Shown here: positions 45,131 through 53,024 of the stretch, piece after piece
How the letters are laid out: every line of letters begins with the position of its first letter
Position numbering within the stretch: position 1 is the stretch's first letter
From: CAISIP01 sp965278985
GTDB lineage: Bacteria > Pseudomonadota > Gammaproteobacteria > Burkholderiales > Burkholderiaceae_C
Assembly (NCBI GenBank): GCA_965278985.1
Contig: OZ257131.1
Location: forward strand, 4,712,001-4,776,000
Length of the DNA: 64,000 bases
Direction of reading: 5' to 3'
The notes under the pieces: model-generated
Told to the model about the DNA's origin: nothing
Databases searched by the model: none
Seen by the model: the letters and a program-made list of their open reading frames with translations, nothing else
Translations under genes and position numbers: made by a program

Positions 45131-47458
45131 ATGTCCGATACCCCATCCACCGCAGGCGACCGTCGCGCGGAGTTGCGCAAGGCTGCGCTCGAATTCCATG
45201 AATTCCCGGTGCCCGGCAAGATCGCCGTCCATGCCACCAAGCCCCTGGCCAACCAGCACGACCTGGCACTGGCCTACTCGCCCGGCGTGGCCGCCCCCTG
45301 CGAGGAGATCGTCAAGGACCCGAACGCCGCCTTCCGCTACACCAGCCGCGGCAACCTCGTGGCCGTGGTGACCAACGGCACCGCCGTGCTGGGCCTGGGC
45401 GACATCGGGCCGCTGGCCGCCAAGCCGGTGATGGAGGGCAAGGGCGTGCTGTTCAAGAAGTTCGCCGGCATCGACGTGTTCGACATCGAGATCAACGAGA
45501 AGAACGACCTGGACAAGCTGGTCGACATCATTGCCGCGCTGGAGCCGACCTTCGGCGGCATCAACCTCGAAGATATCAAGGCGCCGGACTGTTTCTATGT
45601 GGAGCGCAAGCTGCGCGAACGCCTGCGCATCCCGGTCTTCCACGATGACCAGCACGGCACGGCCATCGTGGTGGGTGCCGCGCTGTTGAACGGCCTCAAG
45701 GTGGTGGGCAAGAAGGTCGAGGACATCAAGCTCGTGACCTCGGGCGCCGGTGCTGCGGCGATTGCCTGCCTGGGCCTGCTGCTGAAGCTGGGCGTGCGCC
45801 GCGAGAATATCTACGTGACCGACCTGGCAGGCGTGGTGTACGAAGGCCGCACCGAGCTGATGGACGACGACAAGCGGGTGTACATGCAGAACACGTCCGC
45901 ACGCACGCTGGGCGAAGTGATCCAGGATGCCGACGTGTTCCTGGGCCTGTCGGCCGCGGGCGTGCTCAAGCCTGACATGGTGCGCAAGATGGCGGCCCGT
46001 CCGCTGATATTTGCGCTGGCCAATCCCACGCCCGAGATCCTGCCCGAAGAGGTGCAGGCCGTGCGCGACGATGCCGTGATCGCCACCGGCCGCTCGGACT
46101 ATCCGAACCAAGTCAACAACGTCCTGTGTTTCCCGTACATCTTCCGCGGCGCGCTGGATGCCGGTGCGTCCACGATCACGCTGGAGATGGAGATCGCGGC
46201 CGTCCATGCGATCGCCGAGTTGGCGCAGGCCGAGCAGAGCGAGGTGGTGGCCGCGGCGTACGTGGGCCAGCAACTGAGCTTCGGCCCGCAATACCTTATC
46301 CCCAAGCCCTTCGACCCCCGGCTGATGATGATGATCGCGCCGGCCGTGGCCCAGGCAGCGGTGGACAGCGGCGTGGCGCTGCGGCCCATCACGGACATGG
46401 CAGCTTACCGCGAAAAGCTGCAGGGTTTCGTCTACGCGTCCGGCACGGTGATGCGGCCCATCTTCGCCGCCGCCAAGGTCGCCACGCGCAAGCGTGTGGC
46501 GTATTGCGAGGGCGAGGAAGAGCGCGTGCTGCGCGCCTGCCAGATCGTGGTGGACGAGGGCATCGCACGGCCCACGCTGATCGGCCGGCCGGCCATCATG
46601 GCCGAGCGCATCCAGAAGTTCGGCCTGCGCCTGCGCGAGGGCGTGGACTACGACATCGTGAACGTCGAACAGGACGCACGTTACCGCGACTTCTGGCAGA
46701 CCTACTGGCGCATGACCGAGCGCAAGGGCACGACCGCGCAGCTGGCCAAGATCGAGATGCGCCGGCGCCTCACGCTGATCGGCGCCATGCTGCTGCACAA
46801 GGGCGACGTCGACGGCATGATCTGCGGCACCTGGGGCGGCACGGGCAACCACCTGCCCTACATCGACCAGGTCATCGGCAAGAAGCCGCCGCGCAACGGC
46901 AGCGCGGGGCGCGCGATCTATGCGTGCATGAACGCCTTGCTGCTGCCCGAGCGCCAGATCTTCCTGGTCGACACCCACGTCAACTACGACCCCACCGCCG
47001 CCGAGCTGACCGAGATCACGATCATGGCGGCCGAGGAAATGATGCGTTTCGGCATCCGCCCCAAGGCGGCGCTGTTGTCTCACTCCAATTTCGGCAGCAG
47101 CAACCAGCCCAGCGCCATCAAGATGCGCGACACCTTGGAGATGCTCAAGGTCGAGGCACCCTGGCTGGAAGTGGACGGGGAAATGCACGGCGATGTAGCC
47201 CTGGACGGCGCGGCGCGCGCGCGGATCATGCCCAACAGCAGCCTGGCTGGAAACGCCAACCTGCTGGTGCTGCCGAATATCGACGCCGCCAACATCGCCT
47301 ACAACCTGCTCAAGACCGCCGCCGGCGGCAACATCGCCATCGGCCCGATGCTGCTGGGGGTGGCACGACCTGTGCATATCCTGACCTCGAGCACCACCGT
47401 CCGGCGCATCGTCAACATGAGCGCCTTGACCGTTGCAGAAGCCAATGCGGGCAGATAA
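45131..47458 (+). CDS. maeB: NADP-dependent malic enzyme fused to phosphotransacetylase-like domain
   Basis: A 775-residue MaeB-type enzyme converting malate to pyruvate, CO2 and NADPH. The N-terminal malic domain (1 to about 430) has HDLALAYSPGVAAPCEEI, VTNGTAVLGLGDIGPLAAKPVM, and DDQHGTAIVVGAALLNGL followed by the NADP site VTSGAGAAAIACLGLL. The C-terminal PTA-like domain (about 440-775) ends near MLLGVARPVHILTSSTTVRR. In this enzyme class the PTA part is regulatory, sensing acetyl-CoA and related metabolites. The SD AGGAGA is 8 nt before ATG 45131. Confidence 0.95.
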   Translation: MSDTPSTAGDRRAELRKAALEFHEFPVPGKIAVHATKPLANQHDLALAYSPGVAAPCEEIVKDPNAAFRYTSRGNLVAVVTNGTAVLGLGDIGPLAAKPVMEGKGVLFKKFAGIDVFDIEINEKNDLDKLVDIIAALEPTFGGINLEDIKAPDCFYVERKLRERLRIPVFHDDQHGTAIVVGAALLNGLKVVGKKVEDIKLVTSGAGAAAIACLGLLLKLGVRRENIYVTDLAGVVYEGRTELMDDDKRVYMQNTSARTLGEVIQDADVFLGLSAAGVLKPDMVRKMAARPLIFALANPTPEILPEEVQAVRDDAVIATGRSDYPNQVNNVLCFPYIFRGALDAGASTITLEMEIAAVHAIAELAQAEQSEVVAAAYVGQQLSFGPQYLIPKPFDPRLMMMIAPAVAQAAVDSGVALRPITDMAAYREKLQGFVYASGTVMRPIFAAAKVATRKRVAYCEGEEERVLRACQIVVDEGIARPTLIGRPAIMAERIQKFGLRLREGVDYDIVNVEQDARYRDFWQTYWRMTERKGTTAQLAKIEMRRRLTLIGAMLLHKGDVDGMICGTWGGTGNHLPYIDQVIGKKPPRNGSAGRAIYACMNALLLPERQIFLVDTHVNYDPTAAELTEITIMAAEEMMRFGIRPKAALLSHSNFGSSNQPSAIKMRDTLEMLKVEAPWLEVDGEMHGDVALDGAARARIMPNSSLAGNANLLVLPNIDAANIAYNLLKTAAGGNIAIGPMLLGVARPVHILTSSTTVRRIVNMSALTVAEANAGR

Positions 47459-47511
47459 GCCGCATACGATAAGCAAGCACTGACTGCATCGGTCTGTGTT
47501 TAGCGGTACTG

Positions 47512-47528
47512 TGCCCAATATTTGGGCA
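47512..47528. repeat. Perfect inverted repeat ahead of the RNase gene
   Basis: TGCCCAA-TAT-TTGGGCA lies about 55 bp after the maeB stop. There is no U-run, so it is not a standard terminator. It could be an operator for the RNase/barstar operon. Confidence 0.4.
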
Positions 47529-47577
47529 AGGGCTTGCGTTATTGGGGCGGATCAGCGACACTCATGCCCTTGAAAGG

Positions 47578-47593
47578 TTCGGGTAAACCCGAA
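47578..47593. repeat. Second inverted repeat at the RNase translation start region
   Basis: TTCGGGT-AA-ACCCGAA ends about 20 bp before the RNase ATG and just upstream of the SD-like AAAGGTG. It can fold in mRNA or bind a dimeric regulator. Its place suggests control of toxin expression, by inference. Confidence 0.4.
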
Positions 47594-47614
47594 GGATTTT
47601 CAAAGGTGTTCTTC

Positions 47615-48007
47615 ATGGCAGGCAACGCGCGCCTCAAGTTAGTAATTGCTGGCTTAGCGTTTGTTTCGGCCTCGGTTCTGCAGACAGCACATGCCAAGGA
47701 GCCACTGGCGCCGGCTGATGCAGCCACCATTTCGGTGGCTGACCTGCCAGCCCAGGGTGCCCACACATATGCCCTGATCGCACGCGGCGGCCCGTTTCCC
47801 CACGAAAAGGATGGAACGGTGTTCGGCAATCGCGAGCGGTTGCTGCCCCTCCGACAACGCGGGTTCTACCGCGAATACACCGTCGAAACTCCTGGCGTAC
47901 AGCACCGGGGCACGCGCCGCATCGTTTGCGGCGGCAGGCCTCCCGCCACCGACAACTGTTATTACACGGCTGATCATTACGCGAGTTTTCGCAGGATCGC
48001 GCCGTGA
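47615..48007 (+). CDS. Secreted guanyl-specific ribonuclease, barnase type
   Basis: A 130-residue protein with a signal peptide (LKLVIAGLAFVSASVLQTAHA) and a barnase/N1-T1 microbial RNase domain. Catalytic residues are in place: Glu87 (YREYTV), Arg101/Arg102 (GTRRIVCGG) and His121 (YYTADHYASFRRI). Cys105 and Cys115 may form a disulfide. It should cut RNA after guanine outside the cytoplasm. ATG 47615 follows AAAGGTG and gives the signal peptide. Its stop overlaps the start of the barstar gene, so toxin and inhibitor are co-translated. Confidence 0.9.
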   Translation: MAGNARLKLVIAGLAFVSASVLQTAHAKEPLAPADAATISVADLPAQGAHTYALIARGGPFPHEKDGTVFGNRERLLPLRQRGFYREYTVETPGVQHRGTRRIVCGGRPPATDNCYYTADHYASFRRIAP

Positions 48008-48471
48008 TGGGTTTCGCAATCGCCATTTTGGAAAGTGATACGGGGATGGACATGCCACTTCGTCAAGACGCCGAGACTCCGCTTCGCGGGGTGCGGCCGA
48101 ACATCGTTCAATCGATCCGCGCCTTCCGCGTACAGGACCTGCAGAACGCTGCCCAGCATCTGGGCCACCATTTCTTGTATGCGAACTTGGCTGCGGCCCA
48201 GTCCAAGCAGGATGTGCTGGACATGATCGGCCAGCAATTCACGCTGCCATCGCACGTCGGCAAGAACTTCGACGCGCTCTACGACAGCATGACCGATCCG
48301 GTTCACAAGTCGGGCCCGCAACCGGGCTTCATCGCGGTGCTGGAACATATCCCCGCCAACGTCAAGTTCGACAAGGAAGCGCGCGAACAACTGCTGGACA
48401 TCTTTCGGGATGCAGCCGATTACTGGGGCGACCGAAAAATACCGTTCCGCTGTTTCTATTCTTTTCTGTAG
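48007..48471 (+). CDS. Barstar-family ribonuclease inhibitor
   Basis: A protein of about 154 residues whose C-terminal 90 residues are a barstar domain: SKQDVLDMIGQQFTLP, then VGKNFDALYDSMTD with the two Asp residues that plug the barnase active site, and IPFRCFYSFL at the end. The N-terminal 60 residues are extra compared with minimal barstar. Possible starts are GTG 48004, ATG 48007, ATG 48046 and ATG 48052; ATG 48007 overlaps the RNase stop (TGATG). It has no signal peptide, so it protects the cytoplasm from the RNase made next door. Confidence 0.87.
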   Translation: MGFAIAILESDTGMDMPLRQDAETPLRGVRPNIVQSIRAFRVQDLQNAAQHLGHHFLYANLAAAQSKQDVLDMIGQQFTLPSHVGKNFDALYDSMTDPVHKSGPQPGFIAVLEHIPANVKFDKEAREQLLDIFRDAADYWGDRKIPFRCFYSFL

Positions 48472-48504
48472 CCCGTTCTGCACAAGCCAGCCAAGCAGAA
48501 CGGG
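48472..48504 (+). repeat. Long-stem inverted repeat after barstar
   Basis: CCCGTTCTGC ... GCAGAACGGG, a perfect 10-bp stem with a 13-base loop, starts directly after the barstar stop. There is no U-tract, so it may stabilise the mRNA 3' end instead of terminating it. Confidence 0.5.
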
Positions 48505-48560
48505 CGACAGAGGCTAACAAGAGCGACACCGGCGAGAAGCAAGAACTCGCAGGGATTCCG

Positions 48561-48674
48561 GTGGAAACGGAAAGCGGAGAGAAGATGCCCACGGACAAGA
48601 TCCTGGACGTATCGCCCTTGGCGCTGCGCATGAGCAGCCCCTTCAATGCGGGCTACTGGCTCGCAGCCGCCTGA
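48561..48674 (+). other. Possible short or remnant coding sequence
   Basis: An open frame of 37 codons from GTG 48561 (or 29 from ATG 48585) ends MSSPFNAGYWLAAA. Its third-position G/C is about 90% over the last 29 codons, as in real genes here. The same frame stays open upstream to about 48450, across the barstar end. It may be the surviving 3' end of a lost gene, or a small protein. I recognise no family. Confidence 0.25.
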
Positions 48675-48713
48675 CGGCCGGGCATCTCTGAGAGGCGCTT
48701 CCGGCGCCGCAAT

Positions 48714-48740
48714 AAAAAAGGGCCCGAAGGCCCTTTTTTT
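48714..48740. terminator. Bidirectional intrinsic terminator
   Basis: AAAAAAGGGCC-CGAA-GGCCCTTTTTT: a GC stem flanked by A- and T-runs works on both strands. It would end the RNA-binding-protein transcript (minus) and read-through from the RNase/barstar side (plus). Confidence 0.93.
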
Positions 48741-48758
48741 GTGGGTAAGCGCGGACGA

Positions 48759-49193
48759 TCAGTATCCGCCGCGGCCACCACCGCCGCCGCCGTAACCACC
48801 GCCGCCGCCACCGCTGCGGCCACCACCGGCGCCGCCGTAGCCGCCGCCACCACCGCTGCGGCCACCACCACCACCACCGCCGCCGCCGTAACCGCCGCCA
48901 CCACCACCGCCGCCGCCGAAGCCACCGCTGCGGGGAGGACGCGGCTCCATCGGGCGCGCTTCGTTCACTACCAGGCCACGACCACCGTACTGCTGGCCAT
49001 TGATGCCGTTGATGGCGGCCTGGGCTTCTGCCTCGCTACCCATCTCAACGAAACCAAAACCCTTGGAGCGACCTGTGTCACGCTCCATCATGACCTTGGC
49101 GCTGGTGACGGTTCCATGGGCCGAGAATGCGTTCAGCAGATCTTCGTCCCGGAAGGAATAGGGCAGGTTGCCCACATACAGTTTATTGCCCAT
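48759..49193 (-). CDS. RNA recognition motif protein with glycine-rich tail
   Basis: A 144-residue RNA-binding protein. A single RRM (about 1-80) has RNP2 KLYVGNLPYS and RNP1 KGFGFVEM. The C-terminal 55 residues are almost only Gly with Tyr, Arg and Ser (GGYGGGG repeats), as in bacterial and plant glycine-rich RNA-binding proteins. These are often cold- or stress-induced and may phase-separate. The start is ATG 49191-49193, with an SD-like AGGAG region upstream (GGGACTCC in plus reading). It sits alone, with its own terminator. Confidence 0.93.
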   Translation of the reverse strand: MGNKLYVGNLPYSFRDEDLLNAFSAHGTVTSAKVMMERDTGRSKGFGFVEMGSEAEAQAAINGINGQQYGGRGLVVNEARPMEPRPPRSGGFGGGGGGGGGYGGGGGGGGGRSGGGGGYGGAGGGRSGGGGGGYGGGGGGRGGY

Positions 49194-49498
49194 CAAGGGA
49201 CTCCTCAAATTGACTCAAAAAGCGATGGAGTCCGATAACCGCAATCAACAGACCGTTCAAAACTTCCGGGCAGACGCGAAACTGACTAGACACCGCAGGC
49301 TTGTAACATATGGTTTCCCACAGCTACGAAATCATTATCGGGCAAGCAAAAAAATATGCAAACGCTTTGTGCGTGACTTTTGACGCGGGATTTCCCTTAG
49401 TTGTCAATGTCGGAAAACCCATACCCCGGCATGTTGCAAAGCAATACTCATCAAGTGGGTTGAGCGCGTGTGGAGGCCGGCCCCGGCACCCTGACGCG
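49194..49498. other. Divergent promoter region of the RRM gene and metX
   Basis: About 300 bp without a coding frame of normal composition; it is more AT-rich than the genes. The RRM promoter must lie here on the minus strand, but I found no -35/-10 pair good enough to report. The right edge holds the metX -10 element. Confidence 0.5.
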
Positions 49499-49504
49499 TA
49501 TACT
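49499..49504 (+). promoter_or_regulatory. metX promoter -10 element
   Basis: TATACT at 49499-49504 predicts a transcript start near 49511, just before the first stem of the SAM-II-like aptamer (49514). No good -35 match is seen at the right distance. Confidence 0.5.
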
Positions 49505-49510
49505 TCTAGC

Positions 49511-49575
49511 CCTGTGCCGATTTGCTACAGCTTGCGGGCACCGGAGTCCTGGAACTCCGAAAATCAGCTAAAGAC
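49511..49575 (+). ncRNA. SAM-II-like riboswitch upstream of metX
   Basis: The leader has a stem GTGCC/GGCAC (49514-49518 and 49537-49541) whose loop holds GATTTG and CTTGCG. Then comes an optional hairpin, CGGAG/CTCCG (49542-49559), and the conserved AGCTAAAG (49566-49573) that forms the pseudoknot. Order and bases match the SAM-II aptamer as I know it (GAUUU ... UUGC ... GCUAAA). It precedes metX, the typical SAM-II target. Binding of S-adenosylmethionine would lower methionine synthesis. A covariance search was not possible. Confidence 0.72.
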
Positions 49576-49599
49576 GGCGACGGCCTCCTGTCGACCAGG

Positions 49600-49634
49600 A
49601 ACCCGGCACTGCATTTAGCGCTGCCGGGTTTTTT
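49600..49634 (+). terminator. Intrinsic terminator/attenuator in the metX leader
   Basis: A perfect 9-bp stem, AACCCGGCA ... TGCCGGGTT, is followed by a T-run up to 49634. It ends only one base before the metX ATG at 49636, so it is probably the expression platform of the riboswitch, by termination or by masking the start region. Confidence 0.8.
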
Positions 49635-49635
49635 C

Positions 49636-50808
49636 ATGCTTGTTTCACCATCGTCCATGCATTTCGAGGAGCCGCTGCCGCTGCGCAGCGGCGCCTCAAT
49701 CCGAGACTACCACCTCGCCTACGAGACCTACGGCACCCTCAACGCCGCGCGGTCGAATGCCGTGTTGGTAGCCCACGCGCTCAACGCCTCGCACCATCTG
49801 GCCGGCCTCTACGCGGGGCAGCAGAGGTCCGATGGCTGGTGGGACACCATGATCGGCCCCGGCAAGCCGCTGGACACCGACCGCTTCTTCGTCATCGGCG
49901 TCAACAACCTGGGTTCGTGTTTCGGATCCACCGGGCCGATGCATCTGAACCCCGACACCGGGCAAGTCTACGGCGCGGATTTCCCCGTCGTGACGGTGCA
50001 GGACTGGGTGGACGCACAAGCCCGCCTGCTGGATCGACTGGGTGTCGGCCAGTTGGCGGCCGTGATGGGGGGAAGCTTGGGAGGCATGCAGGCATTGAGC
50101 TGGACGCTACAGTATCCAGAGCGCGTGCGGCACGCCGTGGTGATTGCGAGCGCGCCCAACCTCACCGCCGAGAACATCGCCTTCAACGAGGTCGCACGCC
50201 GCGCCATCGTGACCGACCCCGACTTCCACGGCGGGCATTTCTACGCGCGGGAAGGCCGAGCCGAAACCAAGCCCAAACGTGGCCTGCGCATTGCCCGCAT
50301 GATCGGCCACATCACCTACCTCAGCGACGACGTGATGAACGAGAAGTTCGGTCGCGCACTGCGCGAGGCCGTGCTGCGACCGGCCGCCGACACCAACGGC
50401 CCACCGGATGCCTACCGCTACACCACGCAGGACGTGGAGTTCCAGATCGAGAGCTACCTGCGCTACCAGGGCGACAAGTTCGCCGAATACTTCGACGCCA
50501 ACACCTACCTGCTGATCACCCGCGCGCTGGACTACTTCGATCCAGCCCAGGCCTTCGACGGCAACCTGAGCCGGGCGCTGGCGCAGGCCACTGCCCGTTT
50601 CCTGCTGGTGAGCTTCACCACGGACTGGCGCTTCTCGCCCCAGCGCAGCCGCGAGATCGTGAAGGCCCTGCTGGAGAACCGCCGCGACGTGAGTTACGCC
50701 GAGATCGATGCCCCCCATGGACACGACGCCTTCCTGCTGGACGATCCCCGTTACCTGCAGGTGGTGCGTTCCTATTTCGACCGCATCGCTGCGGAGGTAT
50801 CGGCATGA
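49636..50808 (+). CDS. metX: Homoserine O-acyltransferase MetX
   Basis: A 390-residue alpha/beta-hydrolase-fold acyltransferase for the first committed step of methionine synthesis. The nucleophile is in AVMGGSLGGMQALSW. A DW in FTTDWRFSP and His in IDAPHGHDAFLLD complete the triad. NLGSCFGSTGP is typical of the family. Betaproteobacterial MetX proteins may use succinyl-CoA rather than acetyl-CoA, so the acyl donor is not fixed by this reading. ATG 49636 (MLVSPSSMHFEEPL) fits homologues; ATG 49657 is the alternative. It overlaps metW by four bases. Confidence 0.95.
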   Translation: MLVSPSSMHFEEPLPLRSGASIRDYHLAYETYGTLNAARSNAVLVAHALNASHHLAGLYAGQQRSDGWWDTMIGPGKPLDTDRFFVIGVNNLGSCFGSTGPMHLNPDTGQVYGADFPVVTVQDWVDAQARLLDRLGVGQLAAVMGGSLGGMQALSWTLQYPERVRHAVVIASAPNLTAENIAFNEVARRAIVTDPDFHGGHFYAREGRAETKPKRGLRIARMIGHITYLSDDVMNEKFGRALREAVLRPAADTNGPPDAYRYTTQDVEFQIESYLRYQGDKFAEYFDANTYLLITRALDYFDPAQAFDGNLSRALAQATARFLLVSFTTDWRFSPQRSREIVKALLENRRDVSYAEIDAPHGHDAFLLDDPRYLQVVRSYFDRIAAEVSA

Positions 50809-51386
50809 GTGATCGCACGACGCTGGAGACCATCGCCGGGTTGGTTCCTCGTGGGGCGCGGGTGCTGGACCTAGGCTGTGGCGACGGCGAGCTTCTCGCC
50901 CACCTGCAGACCCATCGCGGGTGCACCGGCTACGGGATCGAGATCGCGGACGAGAACGTGCTGGCCTGCCTGCAGCGCGGCGTGAACGTGATCCAGCTCA
51001 ATCTGGACGAAGGCTTGGCGATGTTCGACGACGCCAGCTTCGACGTGGTGCTGCAGATCGACACCCTGCAGCACCTTCGCAACACCGAGGTCATGCTGCG
51101 CGAAACCGCACGCGTGGGACGCATGGGCGTGGTCGCGTTCCCGAACTTCGGCCACTGGCCGAACCGCTTCAGCATCCTGCGCGGACGCATGCCCGTCACG
51201 CGCCGGCTACCCTACCAGTGGTACGACACGCCCAATATCCGCGTGACGACGTTCATGGACTTCGAAGTGCTGGCATTGCGCAACGGGCTGAAGATCCAGG
51301 AGAGCTTCGGGTTGCATGGCAACCGTGTTGTGCGTGGCCTGCCGAACCTCATGGCAAGCACAGCCGTCTTCAAGTTCACGCGCTGA
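50805..51386 (+). CDS. metW: Methionine biosynthesis protein MetW
   Basis: A 193-residue methyltransferase-fold protein that accompanies MetX in many proteobacteria. SAM-binding motif I is VLDLGCGDGELLAHL. Further family blocks are IDTLQHLRNTEVMLRE, FPNFGHWPNRFSILRGRMP and YQWYDTPNIRVTTFMDFE. Its start overlaps the metX stop (ATGA), so the two are translated together. MetW is known to support MetX activity in some species; its own reaction is not clear. Confidence 0.95.
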   Translation: MSDRTTLETIAGLVPRGARVLDLGCGDGELLAHLQTHRGCTGYGIEIADENVLACLQRGVNVIQLNLDEGLAMFDDASFDVVLQIDTLQHLRNTEVMLRETARVGRMGVVAFPNFGHWPNRFSILRGRMPVTRRLPYQWYDTPNIRVTTFMDFEVLALRNGLKIQESFGLHGNRVVRGLPNLMASTAVFKFTR

Positions 51387-51402
51387 GCACCACGCGCCGT
51401 GG

Positions 51403-52938
51403 TCAGGGTGTGCGTACCGTGGCCGAACCCGACCCGGTGGGCGCCAGGCACCGCGTGTAGTCGTCGCTGGCCCCCAGGTGTCGGCGCGGGCCGGTGCCGC
51501 CGCACAGGTCCAGCCCCGGAGCGGAGTCGGCGCGCGGTGCGCCGTCGCCGCTCCAGCGCAGGTCCAGCGCCGACACATCCTTGAAAAGCCCCCGTTGCGT
51601 GTGGATGCCCAGCATGGCCAGTGCGTTGCTGCCGCTGCGGTTGTCGTATTCACGCAGGATGGCTTGGCCACGTGCTTGGATACTGCCATCTACCAGGTTG
51701 GTACTGACCTCCGTACTGGTCTCGGCAAAACGCGCGTTGATGCCAGCCGTGTCGATCAGCGTGTTGTTGCGCACCACCGACTGCGCGGCGGCGTTGAGGT
51801 AGATGCCATCGTCCGAGCACTGGGCGATCAGGTTTCCTTCCACCAGCCCTGCTTCCTGCTCCACGACGCATTTCTGGTCGCGGCAAGCCGCCGGCGATGT
51901 GCCCCCGCCACCCAGTGACAGGCCCACCCGCTTGCCGCGTGGCTCCCGCAGCCGGTGCTCGCAGAGCACCACGTTGCGCAGGAGCCGGTTGTTGCGGCCG
52001 GCACCCTTGGCGAAGGCCCCGTAGCTGGTGCGGTCTCCCGAGAGCTTGATGAAGTCCGCGATCAGGTTGCCCTCGATGCGCCAGTCATTGGCCCCCACCA
52101 TATCCACCGGTGTCACAGGGTTCGCGGTGTCGCGTGCATGGCCGTTGCTCAGCACGGAGTCCAGCAACTGCCCCCCGTCCGGGAACTGGCCGCGCACGCC
52201 GTTGATCTTCAGGTGGGCGTTGAAGTCCTCAAGGCGCAGCCGGCGTAGCACCAGGTGTTTTGCCGCACCCACTATATGGAAGGCATGCTCGCAGTCGCTG
52301 TCCAACTTGCAGACGCCGCGGATGGCCAGGTCCTCGAACTGCCAATAAGGAGCCTGCAGGTGGAATCCCTCTTCCATCTGGAACTCGAATTGCACCGCCC
52401 CTGGTGTGGCCCCGCGCACCACGATGGGCGCGTCCGCGGTGCCGGGCCGCGTGACATTGATGCTCTTGCGCCCGTCGAACAGGTAGCGGCCCGGTCCGAC
52501 AGTGATGTGGTCCCCCGGTTCAGCGGCTGCGATCGCGCGCAACAGATCGGCGCCGTCCATGACCAGCACCTCGCGCCCCGCACCGGACCGGGCGACCGGC
52601 GCTGGTTGTCCCGTTGACTGGGGTGGCCATGCTGGCAACGCAGCCGCTGCCCATTGCGGGCCGCGATCCAGCCGGACGATCCAATAGGCCAGCGTCTTGC
52701 CAACGTTTTCGATGAAAGTCCCGTTACCCATGGCGCGCCGCTCCAGGTAAGGGGCGATCTGCCGCGGCGCATAGCCGGAAGACTGCAGCACGAGGACTGC
52801 GAGTGCCAGCCCGATGAGCACCAACACTACCGACGCGAACAACAGCGTGCGCCACCGTGCACGGCGCGGTCGCGTCCGGTGGGCTCCCCCTTGCGTTGGC
52901 CGGAGTTCAGCGTGGCGGGAGGAGGAGGTGCGTCCCAC
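51403..52938 (-). CDS. Membrane-anchored right-handed beta-helix protein
   Basis: A 511-residue protein with an Arg-rich cytoplasmic tail, one transmembrane helix (about 30-51, LLFASVVLVLIGLALAVLVL), and a large periplasmic region. The latter has parallel beta-helix (pectate-lyase/PbH1) features: FHLQAPYWQFEDLAIRGV, LRRLRLEDFNAHLKING, NDWRIEGNLIADF, EGNLIAQCSDDGIYLNAA and VVRNNTLIDTAGI. These rungs resemble polysaccharide lyases of the chondroitinase-B type, but I see no catalytic set I can name. It may bind or cut a surface polysaccharide. It is convergent with metW. Confidence 0.78.
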   Translation of the reverse strand: MGRTSSSRHAELRPTQGGAHRTRPRRARWRTLLFASVVLVLIGLALAVLVLQSSGYAPRQIAPYLERRAMGNGTFIENVGKTLAYWIVRLDRGPQWAAAALPAWPPQSTGQPAPVARSGAGREVLVMDGADLLRAIAAAEPGDHITVGPGRYLFDGRKSINVTRPGTADAPIVVRGATPGAVQFEFQMEEGFHLQAPYWQFEDLAIRGVCKLDSDCEHAFHIVGAAKHLVLRRLRLEDFNAHLKINGVRGQFPDGGQLLDSVLSNGHARDTANPVTPVDMVGANDWRIEGNLIADFIKLSGDRTSYGAFAKGAGRNNRLLRNVVLCEHRLREPRGKRVGLSLGGGGTSPAACRDQKCVVEQEAGLVEGNLIAQCSDDGIYLNAAAQSVVRNNTLIDTAGINARFAETSTEVSTNLVDGSIQARGQAILREYDNRSGSNALAMLGIHTQRGLFKDVSALDLRWSGDGAPRADSAPGLDLCGGTGPRRHLGASDDYTRCLAPTGSGSATVRTP

Positions 52939-53024
52939 GGATGCGCCAGGAAGTGGTTGGTCGGCGGATTGTAGGCATGGGCTCTACCATGGGCCACTTG
53001 GCGGAAGCAAGCATTGCTGCTTAG

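Noticed and set aside
48472..48504. The post-barstar hairpin as a Rho-independent terminator
   Set aside because: No U-tract follows; the real terminator is at 48714-48740.
48780..48930. Dense GGC/CCG triplet repeats that look like a tandem repeat or CRISPR-like block
   Set aside because: They encode the glycine-rich tail of the RRM protein; there are no regular spacers.
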